Assembly: GCA_027596945.1 (NCBI GenBank)
Contig: JADGJH010000104.1
Span: forward strand, 1-30,778
Reading direction: 5' to 3'
Source of the DNA: Physocladia obscura
Lineage: Eukaryota > Chytridiomycota > Chytridiomycetes > Chytridiales > Chytriomycetaceae
Length of the DNA: 30,778 bases
The notes beneath the pieces are model-generated. The model was not told the origin of the DNA and ran no database searches. It saw nothing but the letters and a program-made list of their open reading frames with translations. Positions 9,807-18,107 of this stretch are shown one piece after another (the stretch's first letter is position 1; each line of letters starts with the position of its first letter). The translations under genes were made by a program, and so were the position numbers.

Positions 9807-11389
9807 AAAAAATAATTTTGTATTTTCAACCTCTTTAGTTTACGAAAGCATTTATTTGATCAAAACTTTGACATGATGCTTTTTTTTTTTTTTTGATCAG
9901 TTGGAGCAGTGCTGTAATCATTTTACTCATCGAGCATTTCAATTTTGTTTTATCATAATTACACATGTCTAAATCACACAACAAATCATTGAGATTATTG
10001 TATTCCAATTTGAAGTGACTGAACAAATTTGTTCCTATAATTTGTGTCGATACAAAACATTTTCAAACGTGCAACTTATTTATTTTCAACAATATGAAAA
10101 TAAAGTTCTTATAGTTGTTCGTTTACACGTCTTTGATTTACTTACTTATATTGCTAGGGTAATAACTGCAGGTTTGCAAATTATTACGACCACCAAAAAA
10201 CAGCAAAACTCTGGCATATATTAGTGCAATATTTTCAAACAAAGAAAAATACATAATATATGTTTGTGTAAAGTAATTTTATTATTTGTGATTTGAATGA
10301 GAAGTTAATCATTTATATATAATCAGCAATTTAATCCTGTTAATTTCCCAATCACTTTTCTAAATTTCATCCATCACTGCCTCTTCAATTTGCATTATAA
10401 ATTGATGATAACCATTATCAACTCAATTTAATAAAGCTTCATGATATTACCAACGTTTATACTTGTTTTCCTTTCCATTTTCAACCATTTCTTCTCATTT
10501 CGTAAGGGCAAAATAACAAAGAAAACATGGGAGCACAATTACGATCAGCACTGCTTAAAATGTCATTGGTTGATAACTTGCAAATTTTTTTCTAGAAACC
10601 CTAAAGGCACACCATAGATATTACTTATATAACTTATTGCATAATAATACATAGATTAAAATTGCATAAAATACTAACCAGAGTAAATTTCTTTCACAAA
10701 GCTGAAAATAAACAAGTTGTTAGCTTGAAAATGTTTTGTATTCATAAGAATTGTGTAATAAGACTGCGCTTAGAATTTAAAAAAGAAATTATAAAACGAA
10801 CAGTAAAAATTGACATAATGACGCAATTTAATTAACAACGTAAAAAAAAAGTCACTGCAGCGTTTGCGTGCGTATGTAGCAGTGGTTTCAGCTGAAAAGT
10901 CATAAATTGTGGCAAAATAAATATAAAAATTATTTACAAATAGAGAATCATCAAAATAATAGCACAATACTATTTTGAGAATAATCTGCAATGCAATATA
11001 ACCCCTGCAACGTTATGGAAATGAAGTTTATTGACCAACTGAAGGTGAACTAAGCAATGAAATCATAAAATTATTTTCGCAGAGCTTTATTCTGAAGCGA
11101 CAAAATAAAAAATTTTCTTGCTGTTGTTTCAAAGTTGGTTTTCAATCTTTCTATTCTTCTTTTTTTTTTTTTGAAAGCTGTTGTGCCACAGTCCACTAAA
11201 CTTATTGCCAATTTTTCAAAAAATTTAAGCAAATCGAAGTTCATCAATTGTATTTTTTTTGTTTTCTTTACATGTTTTGCTGTTTTTTAATAGTGGAAGC
11301 AAAAAAAGAAGAAGAAAAAAAAGAATATGAGGATAGAATAGAGGCAACACAAGCACTGTTTGAAACTTGCAGACTGATTTTTCTGTTTA
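9807..11389. other. AT-rich intergenic region
   Basis: Between the convergent NIPA and C2H2 genes. It contains homopolymer runs and short chance frames only. NIPA ends in an A-rich AATAAAAAAAATAAT that may serve as a poly(A) signal. I see nothing else I can support. Confidence 0.6.
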
Positions 11390-12838
11390 TCAGAGGTATT
11401 TACGTTCATCAAATTCGGCACTACCACCTTCTTCCCGCTTACATCCTATGCAAATTCTCATATGTCTTTTCAAATTACTTAAAACAGTGAATTTCCAATC
11501 GCATCCCGCACAAGGACAATGATACGGTCTTTCGCCCGTGTGTGAATTCATGTGAGTCCGTAATGTTGAAGGCCGTGTGAATCGTTTGGAGCATACAGAA
11601 CACATATACCTGCGTGGTACACCAACGCCTCCGCCTTTCACATTGTGAAGTTCATCATTGTGGCTACTGTCTACCTCAACGACCATTATACCAGAATCTT
11701 TCATAATTATGACTTGCCCCCGTGTGTTTCTAGTATTGTTTCTGATTATAGGCAGCGAATGTTGAGACATAGTATTTGTATTTGAAGACAAAGATGCAAG
11801 GCTTTGCGAAGATGTTCCTGCCAGATCGATTTTTTTCTGCTGCATTCCTAGAGAATTTGACTGTACCGTCGAGTTTCTTTTTTTTGGCAGATTATGTGAG
11901 CTTGACGAGGTTTTTTGTTTGCTGAGACGAGGCTGGTGTGGTAATGCATGGTTATTTCGGTATCCTTCATTTAATTCATTCGATATTGATCCAGGTATAT
12001 TTGAGGCTCTTGGTGTTCCATAAAACATCATGAACGATGTTGAATCATTTATTGCGAACGCTGAAGAATCATTACCATGTATTTGCGGACTTCGATACAA
12101 TTGAGACGGAAAAGAAAAACTATGGTTAATCAAATGCTGCTGGTTCGCTGAGCTTGGATCTATAGCCTCATTTATTGGGAAATTTTGCATCTCACGCAAG
12201 TTTTTTGAAGGTGAATGCATCATGGACAATGGAAGTGTACCATCATAGTTCCACGCTCCGATAAAGCCTCCAATCACTCCAGCAGAAATTGTGCTAAAAG
12301 AGTCAGGTTCCATCTCGCTGTGGCTTCTAAAAGCGTTCGGATATACATTTGTGTGATTGTCGAAATTTTGTTCCTGTTGGGAAGTTGTTCCTTCATATTG
12401 CGTCTGTGATGAATCAAAAGAAAATGGAGCCGAGTAAAAAATAGCTGATTTAAATTGACTAGAATCGCTTTGTTTATACTGAAGCATATCAACAGAATGA
12501 GTTTGCAGTGAATTTCCACTGTTGAAATCTTGGGTACTATTATCATAGATATAGTTGTCATTGAAGGGCAGGAAATTATTTTCATAATCATTTATAGTTG
12601 AAGACGTATTGCTTTGTATTAAATTAGTTGGATTACCAATCATTCCAGATCCTATTGTGTCATTATAATGTTCAGACTTTAGTGTCAGTTGGTTAGCTGA
12701 TTCTTGGTAAAAATTTGTCGGCTTCCCGTTCAACACTTCCCATTGAGAACAACATGAGTCTTGTCCTGCAAAATTTTCTATTGCATTATTGTGAATGAGT
12801 TTAGATTCTGGAGCTATCAAGTCATTCTCGCGAAGCAT
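11390..12838 (-). CDS. C2H2 zinc-finger transcription factor (two fingers, C-terminal)
   Basis: A 482-aa protein in one exon. Residues 1 to about 405 are Ser/Asn/Gln-rich with no known domain, as is common in fungal activators. Near the C-terminus are two fingers joined by the classical linker HTGERPYHC: the first is CSVCSKRFTRPSTLRTHMNSH, cut here at CSVCSKRFTRP; the second, CPCAGCDWKF, ends RHMRIC and so is C2HC rather than C2H2. The RFTRPS...LRTH pattern is frequent in fungal regulators. It is short of the three or more fingers of PacC and is not a paralogue of it. The ATG directly follows CTCTTAG, so an upstream exon cannot be ruled out. Target genes are unknown. Confidence 0.8.
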   Translation of the reverse strand: MLRENDLIAPESKLIHNNAIENFAGQDSCCSQWEVLNGKPTNFYQESANQLTLKSEHYNDTIGSGMIGNPTNLIQSNTSSTINDYENNFLPFNDNYIYDNSTQDFNSGNSLQTHSVDMLQYKQSDSSQFKSAIFYSAPFSFDSSQTQYEGTTSQQEQNFDNHTNVYPNAFRSHSEMEPDSFSTISAGVIGGFIGAWNYDGTLPLSMMHSPSKNLREMQNFPINEAIDPSSANQQHLINHSFSFPSQLYRSPQIHGNDSSAFAINDSTSFMMFYGTPRASNIPGSISNELNEGYRNNHALPHQPRLSKQKTSSSSHNLPKKRNSTVQSNSLGMQQKKIDLAGTSSQSLASLSSNTNTMSQHSLPIIRNNTRNTRGQVIIMKDSGIMVVEVDSSHNDELHNVKGGGVGVPRRYMCSVCSKRFTRPSTLRTHMNSHTGERPYHCPCAGCDWKFTVLSNLKRHMRICIGCKREEGGSAEFDERKYL

Positions 12839-13606
12839 CTAAGAGGGTTTGCCATTTACTCGTTGAATTGCAAATTGAACCCACCTTATCAAATTAATCT
12901 CACAATTGATGTTCCAGGTTTTAGAAGATAACTTGAATTGAGCAAATCACAATTGATTTTGACGTTGTAATTTGTTGCAATGGAAAAATGGCAAAATACG
13001 ATCAACGGCAGCAAGTTCCTATGTTCAGAAAATTGAGGGATAGAAGACAAATAGCCGCAATAGTTAATATTGAAGAATACGGCGGAGAAATAAAATGATT
13101 GCGTGTGCGGTTGACAAATTGTCACCTTTGACACCCGTAAATAAGAAACTCAAGCGTTGCTGTAACTGATTTATTCTTGAATATACGCGTCACAGATCTC
13201 ACAATTAAATGGCAGTCTAGGTCTAAGCAGAAGACAATCCCAATTTTTGACGTTTTGACAAATTTGCGATCTTGAATTTTTCAGATTTCTCTTTATCTTT
13301 GTAATTTTACAAAAAATTTCTGCAAACCACTACTTCCTTGGTTTGCCGTTTTTAAATCAACCGTGACATTATTGAGAGATTAGTGACTGTTATTTGCAGA
13401 TTAACTGAAAGTTCTACAAATTACAAATTATTCAGTTTATGAAAGCCAGGCAATATACCTTACTGACATCCTGTTTTGCTTCGTTAATTTCATTAGATGC
13501 GGCTTTACTTATTTTCAAAGGACATTCGGGTTTCGTTTTGATATCTGTTCTGGACTGCAAGTAATGTTTTTCCAGATTCCAGGCCTCCTGTCAAGTTCTC
13601 CAACGC
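12839..13606. other. Intergenic region without a clear gene
   Basis: AT-rich, upstream of the C2H2 gene and downstream of the small gene ending at 13607. Open frames are short and unsupported. Plus-strand reading of 13497-13640 looks partly coding but is better explained by the minus-strand gene on the other strand. Confidence 0.5.
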
Positions 13607-14000
13607 TTATGTGGTTATTTTTCTTTTCTTTTTCTCTTCTTGAGAAACAATATTTTTCGGTTGAAAGTTAATACCCAATTCTGACAGGTGCTCCTTGGAA
13701 GACACAAAAACCTTTTTGGAAAATCTTGTCGCAGAAATTAATGCGTTTGATGAGACAGTTGATTTCGCGTTAGGTGGTTTCTTGAAGTTACTTTATAATG
13801 TGGACTTTCTTTTTCTGAAATACTGTTTGAACTTGGTTTAAATTAATGAGCCAAGCCGTTGGCGCAAAGGAAGCTGAAAGATTTCCGACTGAACTCACAC
13901 GAATAAATATCAATCCCAGTTTTTGGAGATTGCGCAAGAAATAATCCTGTCCCTGCGCAAATAGTCTGTTTCAGAACTGGTATAAACCGACCAGATTCAT
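13607..14000 (-). CDS. Unrecognised small gene, two or three exons
   Basis: No family recognised. The last exon (13780-13607) is open for 57 codons: KPPNAKSTVSSNALIS... with VSSKEHLSELGINFQPKNIV, ending in a Lys-rich EEKKKRKITT. A 43-nt intron (13823-13781, GTATTT...TTCAAG, phase 0) joins it to an exon 13952-13824 (GQDYFLRNLQKLGLIFIRVS...APTAWLINLNQVQT). The start is weak: ATG at 14000 with a 9-nt exon and a 39-nt intron is one solution. The product would be about 104 aa, basic at the end. It follows VAMP copy 1 by about 100 bp on the same strand. Without the intron a single extra base separates the two frames, so a pseudogene or sequencing error is the main alternative. Confidence 0.4.
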
Positions 14001-14097
14001 TTCATATAGGTTCAAAAGCGAAAGTTTGCTCTCAACAGATTTCCATTAAATCTCAAGAATAATAATACAACGGGAGTGGATTTTTATTGCAATGGTA

Positions 14098-14666
14098 TTA
14101 CTTTTTGGTGAGCACAACAGCCACTAAGTTGGGAAAATAAGTTAGACAACTGAAACATAAATTTATATACAACTTACAAATGATTATGATAATGATTGTA
14201 GCCAGAACCCCGCCCAATATAAGCTTCATCTTCATGTCCTTCCACCACATTGCCTTTCTTACTTCCGAGGCTCCTTTTTTGAACTGCGCCGATGACGACG
14301 AAAGGTCTTCGGCTTTCGCGTTAAGTTGCTCAAGGTTTTCGCCTCTCTGCATAACCTTGGTAATGTTGTCTTGCATCAAATTGACAACCTGGGTGAAGAA
14401 CATTATATTAATGCTGTCACTGGCATTCGCAAAAGGACGAGGAGCGAAAATCGATCAATTAGCAAAGAGAATCCGGTTGAGGAAACGATCGGGGTTGCTT
14501 GGCTGTTGGGGTTCGTACAAGACACCCGTTCTGCATTCCCATTATTCGTCGATTATTCACATCCGCCTCGATACGGAATAAGATAGCGCGCAGGAAAATG
14601 GGATTGCGGCATGAAACTCACATCGTTGACTTGGCTTTGCACATTCTGAACTTTGGAGGAAGACAT
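14098..14666 (-). CDS. Synaptobrevin/VAMP R-SNARE, copy 1
   Basis: Vesicle-fusion SNARE, tail-anchored. Three exons: 14666-14622, 14388-14178 and 14123-14098; introns of 233 and 54 nt. The product is 93 aa. It starts MSSSKVQNVQSQVND; the SNARE helix follows with the zero-layer Arg in KVMQRGENLEQL, then the family juxtamembrane motif WWKDMKMK and a membrane anchor LILGGVLATIIIIII, ending AVVLTKK. Length and layout match fungal Snc1/synaptobrevin but with a very short N-terminus. The last intron (GTAAGT, branch CTAAC, TTAG) adds the final eight codons. Unspliced reading would give an unrelated 20-residue tail. It lies next to copy 2 with the same exon plan. Confidence 0.9.
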
Positions 14667-14799
14667 TTTTGGTTCAAGTTCTTTTTTTGGTTCGAAACAC
14701 AATATTAATAATTCCTCTTTCATTCCGTCAAAACTAATGTTCCATTTCAGTTTATTAGAATGGAAAGTTAAGATACAAAGTTTAAGACAAGAGGGAGTA

Positions 14800-15268
14800 T
14801 CAGTTCTTCTTCTGTGTGAGTACAACCGTAACTGTTCAAAAAGTTATTAATATCTTTGGTGGAAAATAAGAGTGACAAAACATACCGATAATTATCAGCA
14901 GAATAACAACAATAATCGCAGCCAATATGAGTTTCATTTTCATGTCTTTCCAACGCATATTCCAGCGCACATCTTTTGATACCTTATCAAAAACTTTTGC
15001 TTTCGAATGAAGATCGTCGGCATTAGTTTTGAGTTTTTCCAATTCGTCACCGCGGTTAACAATTTCAGATAGGTTCGCATTCATAATATTCGTAACCTGT
15101 TTGATTTACAGTACTCAGATTTTTAGTGCCTAATAACTTAAGTAGAATCCAAAGCTTGCTATGCCTAACAAAACAGTTCGCACGTCGCTCGGTATTCGCT
15201 TTTCACTGATTTAGCCTAACTCGCACCTCATCGACTTGGTTTTGCAGCTTAGTAACTTTGGATGACAT
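14800..15268 (-). CDS. Synaptobrevin/VAMP R-SNARE, copy 2
   Basis: Second R-SNARE, 94 aa. Exons 15268-15227, 15096-14886 and 14831-14800; introns of 130 and 54 nt. It starts MSSKVTKLQNQVDE; the zero-layer Arg is in EIVNRGDELEKL; the juxtamembrane part is RWNMRWKDMKMK; the anchor is LILAAIIVVILLIII; the end is VTVVLTQKKN. Both introns fall at the same places and phases as in copy 1, and exon 2 is the same length (211 nt) in both. RWKD replaces the usual WWKD, a change at a position known to affect membrane insertion. Tandem duplication with divergence is clear. The two may serve different trafficking steps, but the sequence does not show which. Confidence 0.9.
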
Positions 15269-15445
15269 TCGTTGTTTGTTTGAGGTTCAACTTGAACAAC
15301 TTTTTTTTTGAATTGAATTGAATTGGATTGAAACGAAAAATAACCGATGAACAATCACTTTTTTGATTGAAATACTTCTTGTTGATCGCCAGTTTTCATA
15401 TTCTGAACTTTTTTTGTGAGTCAAAAAATATCACAAAATAAAGAT

Positions 15446-16063
15446 ATGATTGAACGCAAGACGGAGGTTATTATTGATGATGGCCTCGAAACCTGCACAA
15501 GAATCATTGTGTGTGCGATCGTAAGTTGATTTTTAATGAGGCAAAGTGTAATACTGTCTGATTGAGTTAAAAAACCAGGATGATTCTAAGTCAAGTGAGA
15601 ACGCGGTTATTTGGTGTCTTGAAAATTTGTTACGCCCAACTGATGCAGTTAATATGCTTATTATCTGTTCTTTCCCGACGTATTCCTCTGATATTTTAAT
15701 TAGTTGGTTATTCTCAACGTCCAACCGAAAAGTCCGTTATTCGTAAAACCGTCGGATTTGGACGTTTCGGATCTTATTTTAACCGTCGAAGAACGTTTAC
15801 GATCGGAATCGCATCTTCTTCTTGGCGAAACAGCAAAAAAAATTCGAGCTGTAAATCCAAATATTAAAATTAAGGCGATTTCCTTGAAAGGAGAAGTGCG
15901 CGATACAGCTTTAAACGAAATTGAAGAGTTGAAGGCAGACTGCGTTGTTGTGGGATCGCGGAACTTGAGTAAATTGCGAGGAAGTTTGCTAGGATCTGTT
16001 TCAAGTTTTTTGGTCACTCATGTCAAGATCTGCCCAGTAATTGCCGTGAAGCCTGCTGAGTAG
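15446..16063 (+). CDS. Universal stress protein (UspA) domain protein
   Basis: Soluble single-domain USP of 167 aa, in three exons: 15446-15520, 15579-15647 and 15704-16063. Introns are 58 nt (ATC|GTAAGT...CCAG) and 56 nt (GCA|GTTAAT...TTAG), both phase 0. The fold starts with strand RIIVCAIDDS, then helix NAVIWCLENLLRPTD, then LVILNVQPKSP. The ATP-binding loop is VVGSRNLSKLRGSLLGSVS, matching G-x2-G-x9-G-S. The next strand, CPVIAVKPAE, ends the protein. It therefore probably binds ATP. The specific role is unknown; in fungi these proteins are linked to stress but are poorly studied. It is divergent from VAMP copy 2, with 177 bp between starts. Confidence 0.88.
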
Positions 16064-16188
16064 TTATTGAGGAGTTTTTGTGAAGTCTGTTGAATATTCA
16101 TTCGATTGATAAAATTTATCATTGGCAACGAATATTCACTTTTTTTGAGACCTTTTTGATTTTGCTTCAAAGTTACAGTTACGACAGA

Positions 16189-16299
16189 TGTTGTGTGTTC
16201 TAATGGGTTAGTGCCGTAGAAATCTCTTGGAAGCTCAATTTTATTGAAATCTCTCTTTTACTATAAAATAACCCCATCATATATTGTCCCTGCCGGACA
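16189..16299 (-). mobile_element. Possible short LTR next to chromodomain relic
   Basis: In the minus orientation this 111-bp stretch starts TGTCCGG and ends CACAACA (TG...CA), follows a purine-rich GAAGGGGGTGATATTG tract, and contains TATTTTATA and AATAAAA words. That is the expected order after a Ty3/gypsy integrase. No second copy is in the window and no target-site duplication was found, so this is tentative. Confidence 0.25.
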
Positions 16300-16329
16300 C
16301 AATATCACCCCCTTCAAAACGTCGACTAA

Positions 16330-16613
16330 TCTTTGTGGCGTCGGCTTTTGCATTTTTGGGTTGAGGCTCGCATAATAATCTTAAATAATTGCCGTGCCGT
16401 GAAAATTGGTGTATTCCACCCATTCGTTTAATTTCTCACTGCGCTCCTTCCACTTCACCAAATACTCCATCGACCTTCAGCTCCAATGCGGTTATCAAGG
16501 ATGCGTTCAATTTCAACACCGTCTAAATCGAATTCACCTGAGATGAGCTTGAGCTGCGATGGTGAGTAATTCCGGTGAATTGTTGATTTCTTGTGCTGAA
16601 TGAGTTGTTTAAT
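16330..16613 (-). pseudogene. Broken chromodomain of a Ty3/gypsy-like (chromovirus) polyprotein
   Basis: The minus strand is open from 16613 and reads ...SGEFDLDGVEIERILDNR, then after a one-base shift near 16464-16471 EYLVKWKERSEKLNEW, a textbook chromodomain (V-E-x-I-L ... YLVKWK ... W). It then meets a stop at 16383-16381 (CAA to TAA would fit), followed in the same frame by DYYASLNPKMQKPTPQR. The shift and stop make it a relic. A chromodomain followed closely by a purine tract is typical of the integrase end of fungal chromoviruses. A decayed host chromodomain gene is the alternative. No reverse transcriptase or integrase core is nearby. Confidence 0.6.
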
Positions 16614-17033
16614 TTACGTCGAAAGGGTGATTTGTTTGAATTATAAGTATGATCATTCGAAAATTCACTGGTCAAGATAATGCACTAATTTTTGATGAGG
16701 AAAATTCAAAGCCTGTCCTGGCGCCTATTTTCAAATATTTCCAGTAGATTAAAGTGAGCTATGACTATGGATAACAATTTCTTGTGGAAATATTGACAGA
16801 TTCATTAGCAACATCACCAGCTTTGCCACTACTCATATTATTTTTGCAAGGTCAAACGATTGCAAGAAATTTTGATGTTTCAGTAACTAATGGTATTATG
16901 ATTGCGATGGATTGTTGGAATAAATTTCTGCACCGTTGATTTATTTGTTTTGCTTCGCACTGAATTTAGTTTCTTTGGTCGAAAAGATGTTTAGGTCATG
17001 AAAAGCAATATTTTTATTTTGAATTTCATTATC
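16614..17033. other. Region between chromodomain relic and AT-rich frame
   Basis: AT-rich. Two short plus-strand frames look protein-like (GQDNALIFDEENSKPVLAP near 16675-16745, and QGQTIARNFDVSVTNGIMIA near 16850-16915) but have no consistent start or splicing. I cannot support a gene. Confidence 0.4.
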
Positions 17034-17252
17034 TTATTCATTGTTTTCTTCAGGTTCAAGAATTTCAGTAGGTTTTAATCTAATTATATCAATATCTTTT
17101 ACTATAACACCTAATTTAATATCAATTTGACGAGAAATATTTTTTGAGCTAAAACCAATAATTTTTTTAATTTTATAACATTTAATTGGTATTGGTTTAA
17201 TAATATTTTCGAAATATGTTTCACCATATCCGCAAACACAGAGGTTTCGTAC
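17034..17252 (-). other. 72-codon AT-rich open frame with unusual codon use
   Basis: After an acceptor-like CTCCCAG the minus strand is open from 17252 to the TAA at 17034. It reads VRNLCVCGYGETYFENIIKP, continues Ile/Lys-rich, and ends ILEPEENNE. Nearly all third positions are A or T (Ile ATT/ATA, Lys AAA), unlike the neighbouring genes. It has no ATG of its own and begins just 10 bp after the MED21 stop. It could be a terminal exon (for instance alternative MED21 splicing from GTTGAC near 17317), an inserted fragment of organellar or foreign DNA, or chance. I do not recognise the protein. Confidence 0.3.
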
Positions 17253-17262
17253 CTGGGAGTTT

Positions 17263-18074
17263 TTATTTTAGGGGTTTTTTGTTTTCTCGTTCAGCCATAT
17301 ACGCAAATTGATCGTCAACTATAAATCTTATGGTTGATTTTACTTCTTGCAGCTTGGCTTCTGTAGGTAGAAAATTCCTAAATTTAAAAGATGAAATAAT
17401 TTGCACGAATTATACCAGTTTTGCTAATCCACTCCTCAAGCTCTTGTCCCGCTTTATTGCTTTGATCATCAAGTATTTTAAGATTTTTGAGCTGAAGACA
17501 ATTTAGTATTTGAAGCAAATGCACACAATATATATGCCTGGTCTTCAACAGATTCGTCAATCCCAGGAAGATTATCAATAAGGAAGTCAACGACTTTGCA
17601 TGTTTGAACGATATCTGTCGAAACGTCCACCGCGAGAGCTGTGAAACAAATATTGATGCGGCAGCAGATAAATAACAGATTCTCAATCAAATAAAATGAA
17701 ATATGTATATCCGTAAAGTCTGATTCTAATTGATGGCAGTCATACCCTTGACAGATTCATTATTGTGTCGTATTTGTTCCTCTGTCGTGGAAAAAAATAT
17801 TAAATCACGGGTTACGAAAATCCTGGTATAAATTGGAATATACCAGTCCATGCGGTAACTGGTGTCGACGAATTGAGGGCGACTAGCGGTGCGTCTCGTT
17901 GCGTTATTCCCATTGATATGTAGAACATTTCTGCAAGCTGGCGATTTGCGAAGCTGAGTGAAACAAGGTCAACAGAAATATGCCCACCTTGTCCAAGCAA
18001 TCTTGAATTTGCGTAACACGATCTTGCGGCGGAGCAGCATTCGGCATTGGTTGTTGCTGCGGAGCAGATGTCAT
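17263..18074 (-). CDS. MED21: Mediator complex subunit 21 (Med21/Srb7)
   Basis: Subunit of the Mediator middle module, linking regulators to RNA polymerase II. Six exons: 18074-17988, 17937-17844, 17781-17746, 17638-17538, 17491-17416 and 17360-17263; 163 aa, close to the family's usual 140-170. Landmarks: DRVTQIQDCLDK-LAEMFYIS at the start; TEEQIRHNNESVKALAVDVS; TCKVVDFLIDNLPGIDESVEDQ; then LKILDDQSNKAGQELEEWIS, a coiled coil that pairs with Med7; and a C-terminal helix EAKLQEVKSTIRFIVDD. Introns are 50, 62, 107, 46 and 55 nt, all with consistent phase. Intron 4 has a GC donor (CAG|GCATAT); reading through it gives a stop 19 codons later. The start is 33 bp from the divergent neighbour's start. 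Confidence 0.85.
17492..17537 (-). other. GC-AG intron in MED21
   Basis: 46 nt, GCATAT...CTTCAG with an ACTAA branch-like word. It is needed to join SVEDQ to LKNLKILDDQ, as in other Med21 proteins. No GT donor gives the right frame. Confidence 0.65.
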
Positions 18075-18107
18075 TTGAATTATTTGCTCTTGTTTTTTTT
18101 TGTCAAC
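18075..18107. promoter_or_regulatory. 33-bp divergent gap between MED21 and beta-lactamase-like gene
   Basis: Only 33 bp separate the two ATGs, largely T-rich on the plus strand. The 5' UTRs must overlap or the promoters must lie inside the coding regions. No TATA is seen. Confidence 0.6.

Noticed and set aside
16486..16561. Plus-strand exon MRLSRMRSIS... with GTGAGT donor, continuing near 16801
   Set aside because: It overlaps, on the other strand, a clear chromodomain sequence; the plus-strand continuation has no recognised family.
17958..18107. Longer N-terminus for the beta-lactamase-like protein
   Set aside because: This stretch is MED21 exon 1 and intron 1 on the other strand; translation from 18108 starts with the first sensible ATG.
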